DNA of 64,000 bases from positions 111,934,746 to 111,998,745 of the forward strand of contig CM057826.1 of assembly GCA_030068075.1 (NCBI GenBank). The letters are read 5' to 3'. Position 1 is the stretch's first letter; each line of letters starts with the position of its first letter. The position numbers and the translations under genes were made by a program. The stretch comes from Paguma larvata. Taxonomy: Eukaryota; Chordata; Mammalia; Carnivora; Viverridae. Positions 31,440 to 42,797 of this stretch are shown one piece after another. The notes under the pieces were generated by a model that had not been told where the DNA came from, did no database searches, and saw only the letters and a list, made by a program, of their open reading frames with translations.

Positions 31440-33414
31440 GAGAGACAGGCCAATGAGGCAGTGCAGCGGATGCTGTGCCCCAAAGACACAGGTGCCTCCT
31501 ATTGCCACAGTGCCCAGCTCTGAACAACTGAAAGGTTTTGGTCAGTGATTGATTTTTCTACTGAATTGGGAATGGGCAGTTTATAGTCTAAACTGAAAAG
31601 AAACTTGACCCCTAATCTCTTAACTGCCTCCTTTCATGTGTTTGCTGACACTGCCCTGTTTGGTTTACAGGCCACCCACCAGAGGTCCAGCAATGCCTTT
31701 AACAGCCTGGGGGCCGCGAATGGTTGCGAAGGCAGAGGATGAATGTCTTAGCAGGCAAGGCAGGCTCAGAAGTTGATAGTGTGCCTAAAGGAAGAATGAG
31801 CTCGAAGCCGTTCTCAGTCAGAACCACAAACAGTTTCTGGCGATAAAACATAGTGCTTTTTATTCTTAGCAATGAGGAATGGGGAGGAGCCCCTCTTTGG
31901 CTCTTCTGATGATTTTTTTAGGTTAAGGCTGAGCCCCTGAGTACAAATGATTGCATGGCTCGTGACCCGGTACTGATGGAGTGCACAGGATGGCTCCCTG
32001 GTGACATGTGTGAGGGTAAGAGTGGAATTTCACATTTCTCACTGCTGGAAGGGCAGTGTTTCCACCCCTTGTTCATTCCGAAAGCTCTCTTCAGCCCCAG
32101 CCTGTGTGTTCTCACTGGAGGAGAGAAGAGAATGAATTCTGTGTTCCCTATGGTGCATTGAAGCCTAGGGCCAGGTTCCTTTAATCTAAAGAGCCAAAAA
32201 TGATGATTTCCTCAAGAGCAAATGGCTTCCTTTGCCTCTTTGGCTGCAATGGGTGTGTGTCTGTTCTACCATTCCATCCTGAAATCTGGGTCCTGCTAAA
32301 CTAGCCAAGTTGACGACATCTCAAGACAAATAGCTTCTTTCATTTAAAAAAAAAAATCACAATTGGAGGTGAGAGAGCTTTGTGTTCTGTACCATCTTGT
32401 TTCAGATTTTTAAATATTATAAAAAGGAAGAAGGAGCAAGTATCTATGTAAATACATGAGTATTTGTTTATAAATGAGTGTATGTAGCTCTACATAGATT
32501 AAAAAAATATATATTTGCCATTTTTATAAAGACATTCCCAAGCATGGTATGAATAAGTCTCCACTTGGCTTAGCTTAATGCAGTGGAATTGATTTCTGCC
32601 TGCTAACCTGTGATTCCCTCTCAGTGGGGGAGAATCGATAAGATCAGGCGGGCCCACTTTTGCACGTCATCGGGACTGGTTTTAATCTTGGTAATCCGGC
32701 TGCAGATCACTCAATATGGAGGCAGGTTGATTGGCAGCCATGTTGGCCAGATGACTTGGCGACCATATTTAGTGCACGTTTTAGCTTATGACGTGGTGTA
32801 CAGTCCCTTGTCCTTCGGGCTTCATAATGTGGCGTCTGTTTTCTTCCTAGTACTGCAAATGGCTTGTTGGAATAAAGCATGGGAAAATCAACCTGACTGT
32901 GACAGGGAGGAGAACTGAAATAGATTTTAAGCAGTATCAGAAAGGGACATTTTAAAAAACTAAAGCACTGTAAAGCCTTTAGTGCTTAGAGAGGTTTGAA
33001 TTAGAATAGGCTCCGGGGAGCCAGCATTTAGTCCAGAAGTAGAGAATGCCCTTAGGGTCACTGGGCTAAAATTCATACTGCCCTCCTCTCTAGGCATACA
33101 GGAGCTGCTTCCCCTTTTCCTTCTCTTGAAAACAGCGTCTCTGCTGGAGGGAGTCCTAAACACTGCGTCTTCTAGTAGCCTCATATGAGAGTTTGATGAG
33201 CAAAGTCACATATGCAGGATATGAATCCTACCTCCCCCCACCCCCAGGCCCTTGCAACCCTGCATGGTTTGAAAACCACACTAGAATGTACTGTTGGTGG
33301 TAAAAACAAAAGGAAAAGAATTCTTCCTCCCTCACCTAGCCACTCATTTCCCACCAGTTAATAAGTCATACCAATCTTTAGACCATAAAACTGCTGTTAA
33401 AGAGGATTCAGAGA
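31440..33414. other. Unique 2-kb block
   Basis: No repeat recognised. AT-rich at 32340-32540; locally CpG-richer at 32610-32830, listed separately. A C-rich run is at 33231-33247. No exon could be defended. Confidence 0.45.
32610..32918 (+). promoter_or_regulatory. Candidate regulatory block with YY1- and CRE-like motifs
   Basis: GCCATGTT (YY1-like) at 32737-32744, a second CCAT at 32763, and TGACGTGG (CRE-like) at 32789-32796, with more CpGs than its surroundings. A 102-codon open frame spans it but has no recognisable domain. Function is inference. Confidence 0.25.
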
Positions 33415-33645
33415 GGGGTACCTGGGTGGCTCAGTTGGTTAAGCATCTGATTTCACCTCAGGCCATGATCTCATGGTTCATGGGTTTGAGCCCCACATTG
33501 GACTCTGTGCTGACAGCCCAGAGCCTGGAGCCTGCTTCGGATTCTGTGTCTCCCTCTCTCTCTGCCCCTCCCTTGCTTGTGCTTTGTCTCTCTTTGTCTC
33601 TTAAAAATAAATAAATGCTAAAAAAATTTTTTTTTAATTTTTTTG
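33415..33645 (+). mobile_element. SINEC
   Basis: Full-length, near-consensus copy from 'ggggtacctgggtggctcag' to a long A/T-rich tail. 'agaggatt' occurs on both sides. Confidence 0.94.
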
Positions 33646-33689
33646 AGAAGAGGATTAAAAGATAATATAAACAAAATGCTCAGAATGGA

Positions 33690-34178
33690 ACATGGTTTGT
33701 TAGTGACTGTCTTAGTTTACAAGACTTGCTATCACAAAGTACAAATGAACTGAATGGCTTAGACAACAGAAAGTTAGTATCTTATGCTTCTGGAGGCTTG
33801 AAGTCTGAGAGCAAGTTGCCAGTAGGGTCAGTTGCTTTTGAGGGCTGTGATCTTATGGAAATGAGGAACAGAGAAAATGTTCCATGCCTATTTGCTAGCT
33901 ACTGTGAGTCTTTGGAGCTCCTTGACTTGTAGATGAAAGATGCATCATCTCAATCACTGCCTATATGTTCATGTGGCCTTCCTCCTGTGCAAGTGTCTCT
34001 GTGTCCCAGTTTCTTCTTTTTAGAAGGATATCAGTCATGTTGGATTAGGGCCCACCCTAATAATCTCATCTTAACTAATTATATCGGCAGTGACCCTATT
34101 TTCAAATAAAATCACATTATAGAAGTCAAGACTTGAACATATGAATTTTGGGGAGGGGCCAATTCAACCCATCACAGG
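33690..34178 (-). mobile_element. MLT1A-type MaLR solo LTR, antisense
   Basis: Complement landmarks in order: 'tatcacaaagtacaaatg', 'gcttctggaggcttgaagtc', 'gaaggatatcagtcatgttggattagggcccaccctaa', 'acttgaacatatgaattttgggg', 'ccaattcaacccatcacag'. LTR only, with no internal viral sequence. Confidence 0.82.
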
Positions 34179-35704
34179 TTACTATTATTTTTTCATCATT
34201 ATTTGATTCTTTGCTTTTCATGACTTCCTTCTCACTATGGATCTACTCTCTCTCTATTCCACATTAAAATTTGCAAAACAGAGAGTGAGGAAGTTGGATA
34301 TCATCATGTGGTGTGATTATTTTCCAGTAGTGCTGGCTCAAGAGTTGGAATACATGTCCACTGTGTCAGGACATTGGTGGTCCTGATAAAAGGAACCAAG
34401 ACAATTGACCAGTCCAATCCAGCAAGGCCGCAGAGCTAATCATTAGTTACATCCAAAGCTATCCAGAATTTTGACAGTCTCTCCAACCCTTAAGATTCTG
34501 GTATCCTCCCACAGTGAGCAGGCAGCAGCCTGCCCAACCTCACCAGATGGTGTAGAGTCCCCCGTGCCACAGGCGTCATGCACATTTTAAATTTATTAAA
34601 ACGCCCATGAAAAAAGAAATACCCTTTGGAGCAATAAAGTCCCAAATCCAGCAATTTCCTGCAGTATCCAACAAAGTCCCCCCGGCTGTTGTTGAGATGG
34701 TTAGCCAGTAATTCTTCAAAACGGTTTTCTTCTGACATGTACACAACATTTTCCATTGTAAGAACCTGAAGGTTTGATTCCTCCAGAGCCCATTACACAG
34801 ACAGATTGGCCCCTGAGATAATTACAAGAAGATAGTCTAATGGGCTCGATTAAGGAAATCCCATTACCTCCATGAAGAATCACCAGTGTAATGCAAACCC
34901 AGACAAGTCTCCCTCCACAAAAAATACACTGTCTTACCTAGAAGTGTAGAAACAACACACAGTCCACCTGTTTATATTTGGAAACTAGGCTGATATTGAT
35001 CTGTCAAAACAGGATTGTTGAACTAGAATATTTTTGCTCCACTCTTGTTCAAAAGAATTTGGGACGACATACAATCGTGTATCAAATATAACATGATAGA
35101 ATAAATTAAAATTTGGGTGACCTAAAATTGCAGACTTAGTATTGGAAGCCAGTTTTCCAGCATAGACAAGTCTGGCAGCTATAGAAAGCCCAGCCCTTCC
35201 TGATCTGACATGATCCTCAGAGCCCTGGGGATTACTCATCACCACCTAAGAGAGGCAGCCCCTTGGGGTGTTAATACCCCCAGCTGTTGATTCCACCCTG
35301 ACATCTAGATGGACAAGAGGGTGAAAAATTCTCAGATATCTATAAGGAAGTTTGCTGTCTCCAAGGACACCATTAGTGGTTTCATCCTCTCTTCTCAGAA
35401 AGGTGGATTTGCATGGATATACAACATTGTCAGCTCATAATTTACACTGGCTACCTTCCCCTGCCACTGTTATGTCCAACTTCAGATTATAAGCACATTT
35501 TCTAAACATATATATGAAAATGTTTTGGAAGATAGAAAAAAATCACTTTAACTAAATCACTGAAGGAAAAGTTAAGAGGTTGTAATAAACTCACCTCTGC
35601 CCCATGCCTCTTAGTGGCATGTACATATATGGAGAAAAAAGGCTGCTTGCTAGTTCTGAACCTTCTTTACCGAGCGTGCCTCACCCTTATTGACCTTGTA
35701 TTTT
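34179..35704. other. Repeat-poor block
   Basis: No transposon recognised in 1.5 kb. It contains an unexplained 88-codon minus-strand frame at 34490-34756 and a TAAT/ATTA-rich patch at 34815-34870. Confidence 0.4.
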
Positions 35705-35850
35705 CAAAATCCCTGTGGTCAGCCCAGGAGTTACCTAGGGAGTTTTTTAAGTTGCAGATTCACAGTTCCCATTCGTTAAAGAGTCCGATTCAGTAGAACT
35801 AGGGCTGGGCCCAGGAATCTGCATTTTTAATGTTTCTTTGGTGATTATGT
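35705..35850 (+). mobile_element. MER5-type DNA transposon remnant
   Basis: 'gagttacctagggagttttttaagttgcagattc', 'gattcagtagaactagggctgggcccaggaatctgcatttttaa' follow MER5A/B. Confidence 0.72.
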
Positions 35851-35907
35851 CCTATGAAATATTTATGAATACAATGCTTTCCTGTGACCATCATCACAAT
35901 CGTTGTT

Positions 35908-35957
35908 GGGTTTTTTTGTTTTTTTTGTGTTTTTTTTTTTTTTTTTGCATTTTTTAT
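35908..35957. repeat. Poly-T rich tract
   Basis: T-runs broken by a few G/C; the longest is about 18 T. Confidence 0.9.
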
Positions 35958-36309
35958 CCTACCATTCTTTCTTCAAAATGGAATTCCCCCCCCCAGGTGT
36001 GATGCCTATAAAAGCAAAACATGCTTATTATGTTTTTAAGTTACATATTGTAAAAAAATATAATCAATTTTTTTGCCATCAAGACACAATTATCATAATA
36101 TTTTAATGGATATCCAGCAAGAGATTTTTCCTTCCCGTGTGTATAATTTCTATCATTTAAAAATAGTATTTTAAGGGACACCTGGGTGGCTCACTCAGTT
36201 GAGTATTCAACTCTTGGATTTCAGCTCATGTCACGATCCCAGGGTGGTGGGATTGAGCCCTGCATATCAGGCTCCGTGCTGAGCCTGGAGACTGCTTGAG
36301 ACTCACTCA

Positions 36310-36450
36310 TCCTCCCTCTCCCTCCCTCTCCCTCCCTCTCCCTCCCCTTCCCTCCCTCCCTCCCCCTCCGTCCCTCCCTCTCCCTCCCTCTCCCTCCCTC
36401 TCCTTCCCTCCCTCCTTCCCTCTCCCCCACTTGCTTGCTCTCTCTCTCTG
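36310..36450. repeat. Polypyrimidine (CCCTCCCTCT)-type tract
   Basis: About 140 bp of nearly pure C/T on the plus strand made of cctccct/ccctct variants, within the SINE's CT region. Confidence 0.93.
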
Positions 36451-36460
36451 TAAAATATAA

Positions 36461-36487
36461 ATACATACATACATACATACATACATA
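36461..36487. repeat. (ATAC)6 tetranucleotide
   Basis: Perfect 'atac' units in the SINE tail. Confidence 0.95.
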
Positions 36488-36498
36488 AAACTTTTAAG

Positions 36499-37160
36499 TT
36501 TGCAGACCCAAATTCACAAAAGAGAAAGGGAGGGAGGTGGCTTCACAAAATCTTTTTCTTCCAGTGATAATAACCAGTACCTTGTCTTCCTTAGGTTCTG
36601 GGCCTCTAAGGGCCCTCCATTTACAATGGCCTGTTGCTGTAGTGACTTCACAGTTCCATATAGCTCTACTTAGAATTGTTTTCTTTAAGGACTAGGTAGC
36701 TATTGTTTGCTAAGTCAGAAGATGTGAGGGAAACTGCTGTATCATCTCCAAGTTTCTTTTTCTTTTTGTTGCATGTATCATCTTTCCACCATGGAACTGG
36801 TCCTTTATCCTTTCTCCATCTCCTCCACTTGGAAATCCATATCTCCTCTTCGTTTTGCTGCTTTTGGTGTGAACTGTCCTTGAGCATTTAGCCTCTGAGA
36901 GGTCTTCCCTAGCTAGAGCAGGCTCTAAAACCACATTTCCCAACATCGTCTATTTATTCAGTGCTTCCTAATCATTGTGAGGTCTTAGACACCTTTGAGA
37001 ATCTCAAGACGGTGATGATCCCTCACTCCTGAAAACTTGTGCATATTTACACCCAGTTCTTGCATGTATTTTCAGGAGATCCAAGGACTCTAAGTTAAGG
37101 ACCCCTCTGATAATACATCCTCAGCAGACTGGATCCCTCAAATCTACCAAGAATTACTAC
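36499..37160. other. Unique or unassigned sequence
   Basis: No gene. The stretch about 36970-37110 ('gaatctcaagacggtgatgatcc', 'caaggactctaagttaaggaccc') recalls an ancient DNA-transposon fossil that I cannot name with confidence. Confidence 0.35.
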
Positions 37161-37164
37161 AGAC

Positions 37165-37360
37165 ATCATTCATGAAAATAAGTATTGAGTATCAATTATC
37201 TAGTAGATACTGCATTTGTCATGCAAGATACAAGGAAGTAAGACAGGAGCCTTGTCTTAAGGCTTTTAGTGTAATAGTAGAAGTATATAGACAAACAATG
37301 ACCACAGAATGTGAGAAGCACCATAATGAAACACAGCAAGGGCTATAATTTTCTTAAAGC
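37165..37360 (-). mobile_element. L2 remnant, antisense
   Basis: 'acaaggaagtaagacaggagccttgtcttaaggcttttag', 'gtatatagacaaacaatgacc' and 'gagaagcaccataatg' match the complement of the L2 3' region. Confidence 0.7.
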
Positions 37361-37364
37361 ATAA

Positions 37365-37890
37365 TTCTTACTTCTCTTCTTAAACCCTTGATGTCTCCTC
37401 TTCATCTTGCCCATGAAGATCTTCATCATGAACCTCAAGCTTACTTCTGTAGTATCATTTAAATACGCCTCTTTCTTTTGCCCAGCCCAGCACTTCATGC
37501 TCCTATCACACTAAAGTCTCTGTGGTCCCCAGATGTGCTGTTTTGGGTCTTAGGAGCTGTCCCCTCTGCCTAGAATATTTCCCTCTCCATCCTTTGCCTT
37601 TGATCAGGCTGACATTGATTTATCCTTTACCACAAGATTTAGGATACTCTCTCCAGAGAGCTTCCCCTGATAACCCCAAGTTCAAGTTAGATGCTTCTCC
37701 TGCATGTTACCATAGTACTCTGTACTTATCCTTATTTTAGTTTCTGTTGTACTATACTACAATTACCTCCTTACATGTCCATATTCCTCACCAGACAGTG
37801 AAAGTCTCAAGGGCAGGCACTAGCATGCTCTTATTTCTAGTCATACAGGCTAATACATAATAGTTAATAAATTTTTGAATGAATTAATCA
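37365..37890 (+). mobile_element. L2, sense, with 3' end
   Basis: 'cctctgcctagaatatttccctc', 'agagagcttcccctgataacc' and '3'-end order 'cagacagtgaaagtctcaagggcaggcac' to 'aataaatttttgaatgaatt' are clear. Confidence 0.83.
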
Positions 37891-38654
37891 ATTCAATAAA
37901 AATAATCCTTAACAGAATTAGTTATAAGGCTTTCAGGTCAGAATGGGGAGCCTTCCTACTTCTTTATTCTCTGAGAAGTGCTGTCTATAATTAGAACTTT
38001 AACGATGTCTGACCAAGCCATGCTGTCCATGAGGAATCTGACTCTTGGTTACTTGGTACACAGAGAAGCAGAAACAGAGCTGGGCCAGTTAATTAAGAGA
38101 TGGTCACCTGACATTTACTTAGCACTCTGTAAAATACTTTGGGGAGTAAAAATGTATGAGTTTCCTTAAGAACCTCATGTTGGGAACACCAGAGCTCCTT
38201 TTGTGGAATCTGGATAGTATATAATTTGTTCCCCAATTACCTAGTGCAGTTTATAAGATGGTATTTATAGTCACTTCCAGCTCGGTCTGAGAATCTCAGG
38301 TTCTTAGTAGCACTTTACTGTAACATTCCTATAACATGATTTCCAAACCAGACTAGGGGTATGGGGGTGGGATCACGTGTTGATGATCTTTGCACCTCCC
38401 GGGCTGAGCATAATCCACTGATCCAAGTAGGTATCTTGTGACTATTTGTTAAACTAGATACCACCAAAGGGGAGGGAGACACCAGTAAATATAACACCTG
38501 GATGAAGAGTTTCACATCTATAAATTACTTGACTGGGATGAAAGACTTGTATATTTAACCAGCATTGGGGAATCACTCCACATTGCATTAAGAGTCTGTG
38601 ACAGACCCATACGAATTAAGGTGACATCAATGAAAGCCTACAAATCTTCAAAAC
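37891..38654. other. Unique sequence
   Basis: No repeat or gene recognised. Confidence 0.4.
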
Positions 38655-38945
38655 CAGGCAGAGCCGATTCAAATCCCAGTCTTCTACAGACTTGCTAAGA
38701 AACCCTCCATTTATTCCATCGATATTACTGAACCATGTTTTAGACAAGGCAGCATGCTAAGTTGAAGAGATAACATTAAATATTTCCTATAATCTTGGAG
38801 CCTTCACTTATTTTCCTCAGTTTCTTCACGGGTGATATAGGGCCAACAATATTTTCTAGGAGAGCTCCTGGAAGGATTACACGTGATGTGTATGAAAATG
38901 CTCAGTACATTCCTGGCGTGTGCTAGATACTCAATAAACGCCATG
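38655..38945 (-). mobile_element. MIR, antisense, with internal extra sequence
   Basis: 'gattcaaatcccagtcttctac' on the left and 'cctcagtttcttcacgggtg', 'aggattacacgtgatgtg', 'agatactcaataaacgcc' on the right. About 100 bp around 38695-38800 is not MIR. Confidence 0.72.
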
Positions 38946-39744
38946 AGAAAGCACAGTTGTTATAATCCAGTAGGGCAGTATAACACAATATTGTCAGGAT
39001 AAGATCATGAAAATTCAGAATACAGCTATAATTAGTTATAAGGCCACCTACGGCTAACCCACTTAGTGGCTTAGTTATATAGCTTCTTGAAATGCGAAAC
39101 TGAGATGTTTTGTATGAAAAAAGAGAGAAGGAAAAAAGACCCACTAATAATTTTTTTGCTCATTGTAGTTTAAAAATCATAATATTTTCACTAAATTTGG
39201 TTAAATACATTATTCTACTTGGTTTTTTTAATGTTGCTGCTAGAAAATTTAAAATTATGTATGCAGCTCACATGACTTCTATTTGGCAGTACTAGGCTTA
39301 AGAATAAAAGTTACTGATTTTAAAAAAAAGCGCTAATGAGAGATGCCAAAAGTGACCCAGAGATGTGTCCTCTGGGGTTGAGGTGGAGCAGGGATGAGAA
39401 CACAGAGCTAAAATCCTGATTTCATAGCCTCATGGTGATATCAGTAGTAGTTCCCAGACTGCACCAGAGCCAGGACATTCTAATTCACATTAGTTCATAC
39501 ACCGCTTGTGAAATGTAGCTACTGTACACTTAGGAAGGAAAGGGGGTGATGCTGGGGTGGGGGCAAGCTGGCAGAGATGTCATCACTCCTCATAGCGATT
39601 GCTAGCACTGACTTTGTCCTTTGAAAGCAGTGTAAAAGCAGCTGAGCTCTGTTTAGATAAGGTTTGGATGTCAGGATTATTCTTCCTGCATGATCTCGGG
39701 CAGGTTACTTCATCTCATTCCATAACTGGAGGCCTGTACCTGCC
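38946..39744. other. Mostly unique sequence
   Basis: No gene. A short MIR-like antisense piece may lie at 39650-39720 ('tgatctcgggcaggttacttc'). Confidence 0.4.
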
Positions 39745-40039
39745 ACTCCCCTCCACCCCTTTGGTCCATCCTTCCATCCACCTACTCTCTGCTGGCAGCT
39801 ACCAGCTTGTTCTCTATATTTACAGGTCTGTTACTGCTTTTTTGTGTTTTTTTTATAAGTGAAATGATACAGTAATTGTCTTTCTAATGTAAGTGAAGTG
39901 ATAGAGTATTTGTCTTTCTCTGTGTGACTTACTTCACTTGGCAAAGTAACTTCTGAGTCCATCCACGTTGTTGCAAATGGCACGATTTCATTCCTTTTTT
40001 ACCACTGAGTAATATTTCATTGTGTGTGTGTCTTTGTGC

Positions 40040-40042
<3 letters not shown>

Positions 40043-40089
<47 letters not shown>
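40043..40089. repeat. (TG)23 dinucleotide microsatellite
   Basis: Uninterrupted TG run inside the antisense L1 where related L1s have 'tatatatatata', so it arose within the element. Confidence 0.96.
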
Positions 40090-40092
<3 letters not shown>

Positions 40093-40656
40093 CACACGCC
40101 ACATCTTCTTTATCCATCTATCAATGAGTGCTTGGGTTACTTCCATATCTTGGCTATTGTAAATAATGCTGCTATAAGCATAGGGGTGTATATATCTTTT
40201 CAAAGTAGTGTTTTTGTTTTCTTTAGATAAAACTCGGTAGCGGAATTACTGGACCATCCGGTATTTCTATTTTTAATTTCTTCAGGAACATGCATACTGT
40301 TTTCCGTAGGGGGTAAACCAATTTACATTCCCACCAACAGTGCAGGAGGCTTCCTTTCTCTCCACATGCTCACCAAGACTTGTTATTTCTAGTCTTTTTG
40401 ATACCAGCCATTCTGACAGGTATAAGGCAATATCTCATTATGCTTTTGATTTGCATTTCCCTGATGATTAGTGATGTTGAGCATCTTTTCATGTGTCTAT
40501 TGGCCATCTGTATTCTTCTTTGAGAAATATATTCATGTTCTCTGCCCATTTATTAAATTGGATTATATGAGGATTTTTCATGTTCAGTTGTACAAGTTCT
40601 TTATATATTTTGGATATTAACTCCTTATCGGATATGTCATTTGCAAATATCTTCTC

Positions 40657-40914
40657 CTATTCACTAGATTGTCTTTTCATTTTATTGATGGTTTCTTTCC
40701 CTATGCAGAAGCTTTTTATTTTGATATAGTCCCAATAGTTTATTTTTGGTTTTCTTTCCCTTGCCACAGGAAACATATCTAGAAAAAAGTTGCTAAGGCC
40801 AGTGTCAAAGAGAATAGTGCCTATGTTTTCTTCTAAGAACTTTATGGTTTCAGGTCTCGCATTTATTTTGCATTTAGTTTTGTATATTGTGAAAAAAAAG
40901 TGGTCCGGTTTCAT
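40657..40914 (-). pseudogene. L1 ORF2 C-terminal fragment
   Basis: 85 minus-strand codons follow the L1 ORF2 C-terminal region: 'RPETIKFLEENIG', then 'KINYWDYIKIKSFCIGKETI', close to the typical RPKTIK.LEENLG ... KWDLIKLKSFC.AKET. The frame is broken on both sides, so it is a fragment of a dead element. Confidence 0.8.
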
Positions 40915-41044
40915 TCTTTTGCATGTAGCTGTCAGTTCTCCCTACACCATTTATCTTTTCTTCTTTGTATATCCTTGCCTGTACATTAATTGAACACATT
41001 ACATTTGGGTTTATTTCTGAGCTCTCTGTTATGTGCCAGTATCT

Positions 41045-41185
41045 GGTGTCTCTTCTTACAAGGTCACTAATCCCCTCATGACCTTATCTAAACTTCATCA
41101 CCTCTCAGAGTTCCCACCTCCAAATGCCATCACGTTGTGGGGTAGGGCTTCAACATATGAATTCAGTTCATAATCGTAAATGAGT
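41045..41185 (-). mobile_element. MST/MLT-type MaLR LTR fragment, antisense
   Basis: 'tctcttcttacaaggtcactaatcccctcatgacc', 'ttcccacctccaaatgccatcacg' and 'ggcttcaacatatgaattcagttcata' match the end of a MaLR LTR complement. The L1 to its left appears to have truncated or entered it. Confidence 0.7.
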
Positions 41186-41189
41186 CCTT

Positions 41190-41362
41190 GGATTGTTGTG
41201 AGCATTGAAGGATCTGACTGAATGTGAAGAACACGGTGTCGTGTGAATGCTCAATTGCTGGTTTTGTCGCGATCACATCTGTTTTGTGGAGCGATATGTC
41301 TTCAGCTCTGGAACAATGCCTGGCACGTATTTGGTGTTCAATAAATATTTTTTGAACTAATA
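41190..41362. mobile_element. MIR (antisense) and L2 3' end (sense) scraps
   Basis: 41190-41260 resembles the MIR 3' complement. 41295-41362 reads 'gaacaatgcctggcacgtatttggtgttcaataaatattttttg', a clear L2 3' end. Confidence 0.65.
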
Positions 41363-41364
41363 AA

Positions 41365-41984
41365 ATAATTCATCAACATCAAATCAAGTAATGACTTTTC
41401 CAATTGCTGAGACTCCAGTGTTACTAAATAGGATCCTGCTCCTCTTGCCCTCGAGGCCATGTCTCCAAATGTGGGCCTAAGGACAGCCAGCCTGCTTGAG
41501 AATGGGCCATTCGGATGACTAAATTGTCTCGTGCTTTGACACAGTGCCCTCCAACTTGACTCCACCCCGAGGCCTCTCCTTAGCCACACAGCAATGCTCA
41601 TGGCTCTGTATTTCCCTAATCCTTTCCATCTCTCCACGATATCCAACCACGAGACTCTTTTTCCCCATCCAATTTAATAGTATAAAACCTGCTCTGATTT
41701 AGAATCCCTTTTGCAGCTAATCGAACCTTGCAGCTTTCTATTAGCTGTTCGTATTTGCTCTAAGCCCAAGCTGAGGCATCTGGGATTATTATGTAATAAC
41801 TTGGGCTCATTTCTGGTCAGTATATACCATCCCTTTTCATTCTGCAAATCCCCTCGGGGTGCTCATTCTGTTTGCAAGGGGTGAGAGAAGTAGTTGGAAG
41901 AGCTGTGGCTAGGGGGTTTGGGATGGGAGGGGTGTTTGCTATGAGTTATTATCCCACACTTACCAGTATTAAACTGGATTTGAC
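41365..41984. other. Repeat-poor block
   Basis: No repeat assigned. 41680-41850 is AT-balanced and may be conserved ('gcagctaatcgaac', 'attatgtaataac'). Confidence 0.4.
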
Positions 41985-42190
41985 AACCCATAGCCTAGGA
42001 TTTAAATGATCTAAATCCTTCTTCATTTGGCAGCACGGTTTCCCTTACTATTTATTGTGCTACCCAATTTATTATCATCGGCATACTCAGAGGCTTTGGT
42101 CTGTGGTGCCTTCACAGTCAAGTGATTTATACAAATAATAAAAAAAAGATGAGGGTTCCCAGCAATGAGATCCAAAGCTGTTCCCCCTTT
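41985..42190. mobile_element. Possible L3/CR1-like ancient LINE remnant
   Basis: 'gacaacccatagcctaggatttaaatgatctaaatcc' and 'gtgctacccaatttattatcatcggcatactc' resemble an ancient amniote CR1/L3 3' region. It is highly diverged, and orientation is not assigned. Confidence 0.35.
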
Positions 42191-42384
42191 CCCTTGCCTC
42201 TCATCTGGTACAGTCCACTTCCCACATATTAACCCTTAGTCCTCTTACTTCCTCTCCTTGGAAATACATCCTCAACTCCCTTCTAGACCTGTGAAGGAAA
42301 TGTCCCTCACAGGGAGAGGGGAGATGGTGAGAGCTGTGATCTGATTCCGGAGTCAGAATCAGGTCTTCATGTGGCAAGGAGTAC

Positions 42385-42500
42385 CAGGCAAACCCTTTCC
42401 ATACATTGTAGGATTTCGGTTGTCACACCAGCCCTTTGAGCATGGCGTTTATGTTATCCCACGTGGCAGCAGGAAGTAAACATGTTGCATCTTGGTCTCA
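42385..42500 (+). mobile_element. MIR remnant
   Basis: 'accaggcaaaccctttccatacattgtagg' and 'cacaccagccctttgagcatggcg' resemble the MIR middle. Confidence 0.5.
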
Positions 42501-42589
42501 CTAGAACAGGCAGAGTGAGAGAAAGGATTGGAGGCTGGGAGCGTGGAGTAGGATATGGCCACAGAATCAGAGAGGGAATACTGATACCA

Positions 42590-42797
42590 ACAGGACAGCA
42601 GGGAAGAATATGAGCCTTGAAACCAAACAAACCTGGAGTGATTTCCAGCTCTTTCACTTAGTAGCTGTAGGCCTCTGAGCATGTATCCATTCTTGCCTCA
42701 GTTTCTTCGTCTGTAAAATGAGAATAGTGAAGTACCGACACAGGTAATTTGGAGGCGTGAAAGAGATATCATACTCAGAGCACTTAATACATTCCTC
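42590..42797 (-). mobile_element. MIR, antisense
   Basis: 'gagccttgaaaccaaacaaacctggagtg', 'ctctttcacttagtagctg' and 'ttgcctcagtttcttcgtctgtaaaatgag' are clear. Confidence 0.85.

Larger units (their letters stand above)
36176..36491 (+). mobile_element. SINEC with large CT expansion and (ATAC)n tail
   Basis: Head 'ggacacctgggtggctcac', older-type body, then an expanded pyrimidine tract and a tetranucleotide tail. 'ttttaag' flanks it at 36169-36175 and 36492-36498. Confidence 0.9.
39745..41035 (-). mobile_element. Carnivore-type L1, antisense, ORF2 3' end and 3' UTR
   Basis: Complement of L1 3' UTR and ORF2 end: 'tgagtccatccacgttgttgcaaatgg', 'atctatcaatgagtgcttggg', 'acattcccaccaacagtgc', 'gatttgcatttccctgatgattagtgatgttgagc', 'tttgcaaatatcttctcc', ending 'ggtttatttctgagctctctgtta'. 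The 3' UTR contains a (TG)n tract. Confidence 0.92.

Noticed and set aside
33690..34178. Possible larger endogenous retrovirus
   Set aside because: Only an MLT1A-type LTR is present; no gag, pol or env-like sequence flanks it.
36221..36478. Glu/Arg/Gly-rich 85-codon frame
   Set aside because: Translation of the CT microsatellite in a SINE.
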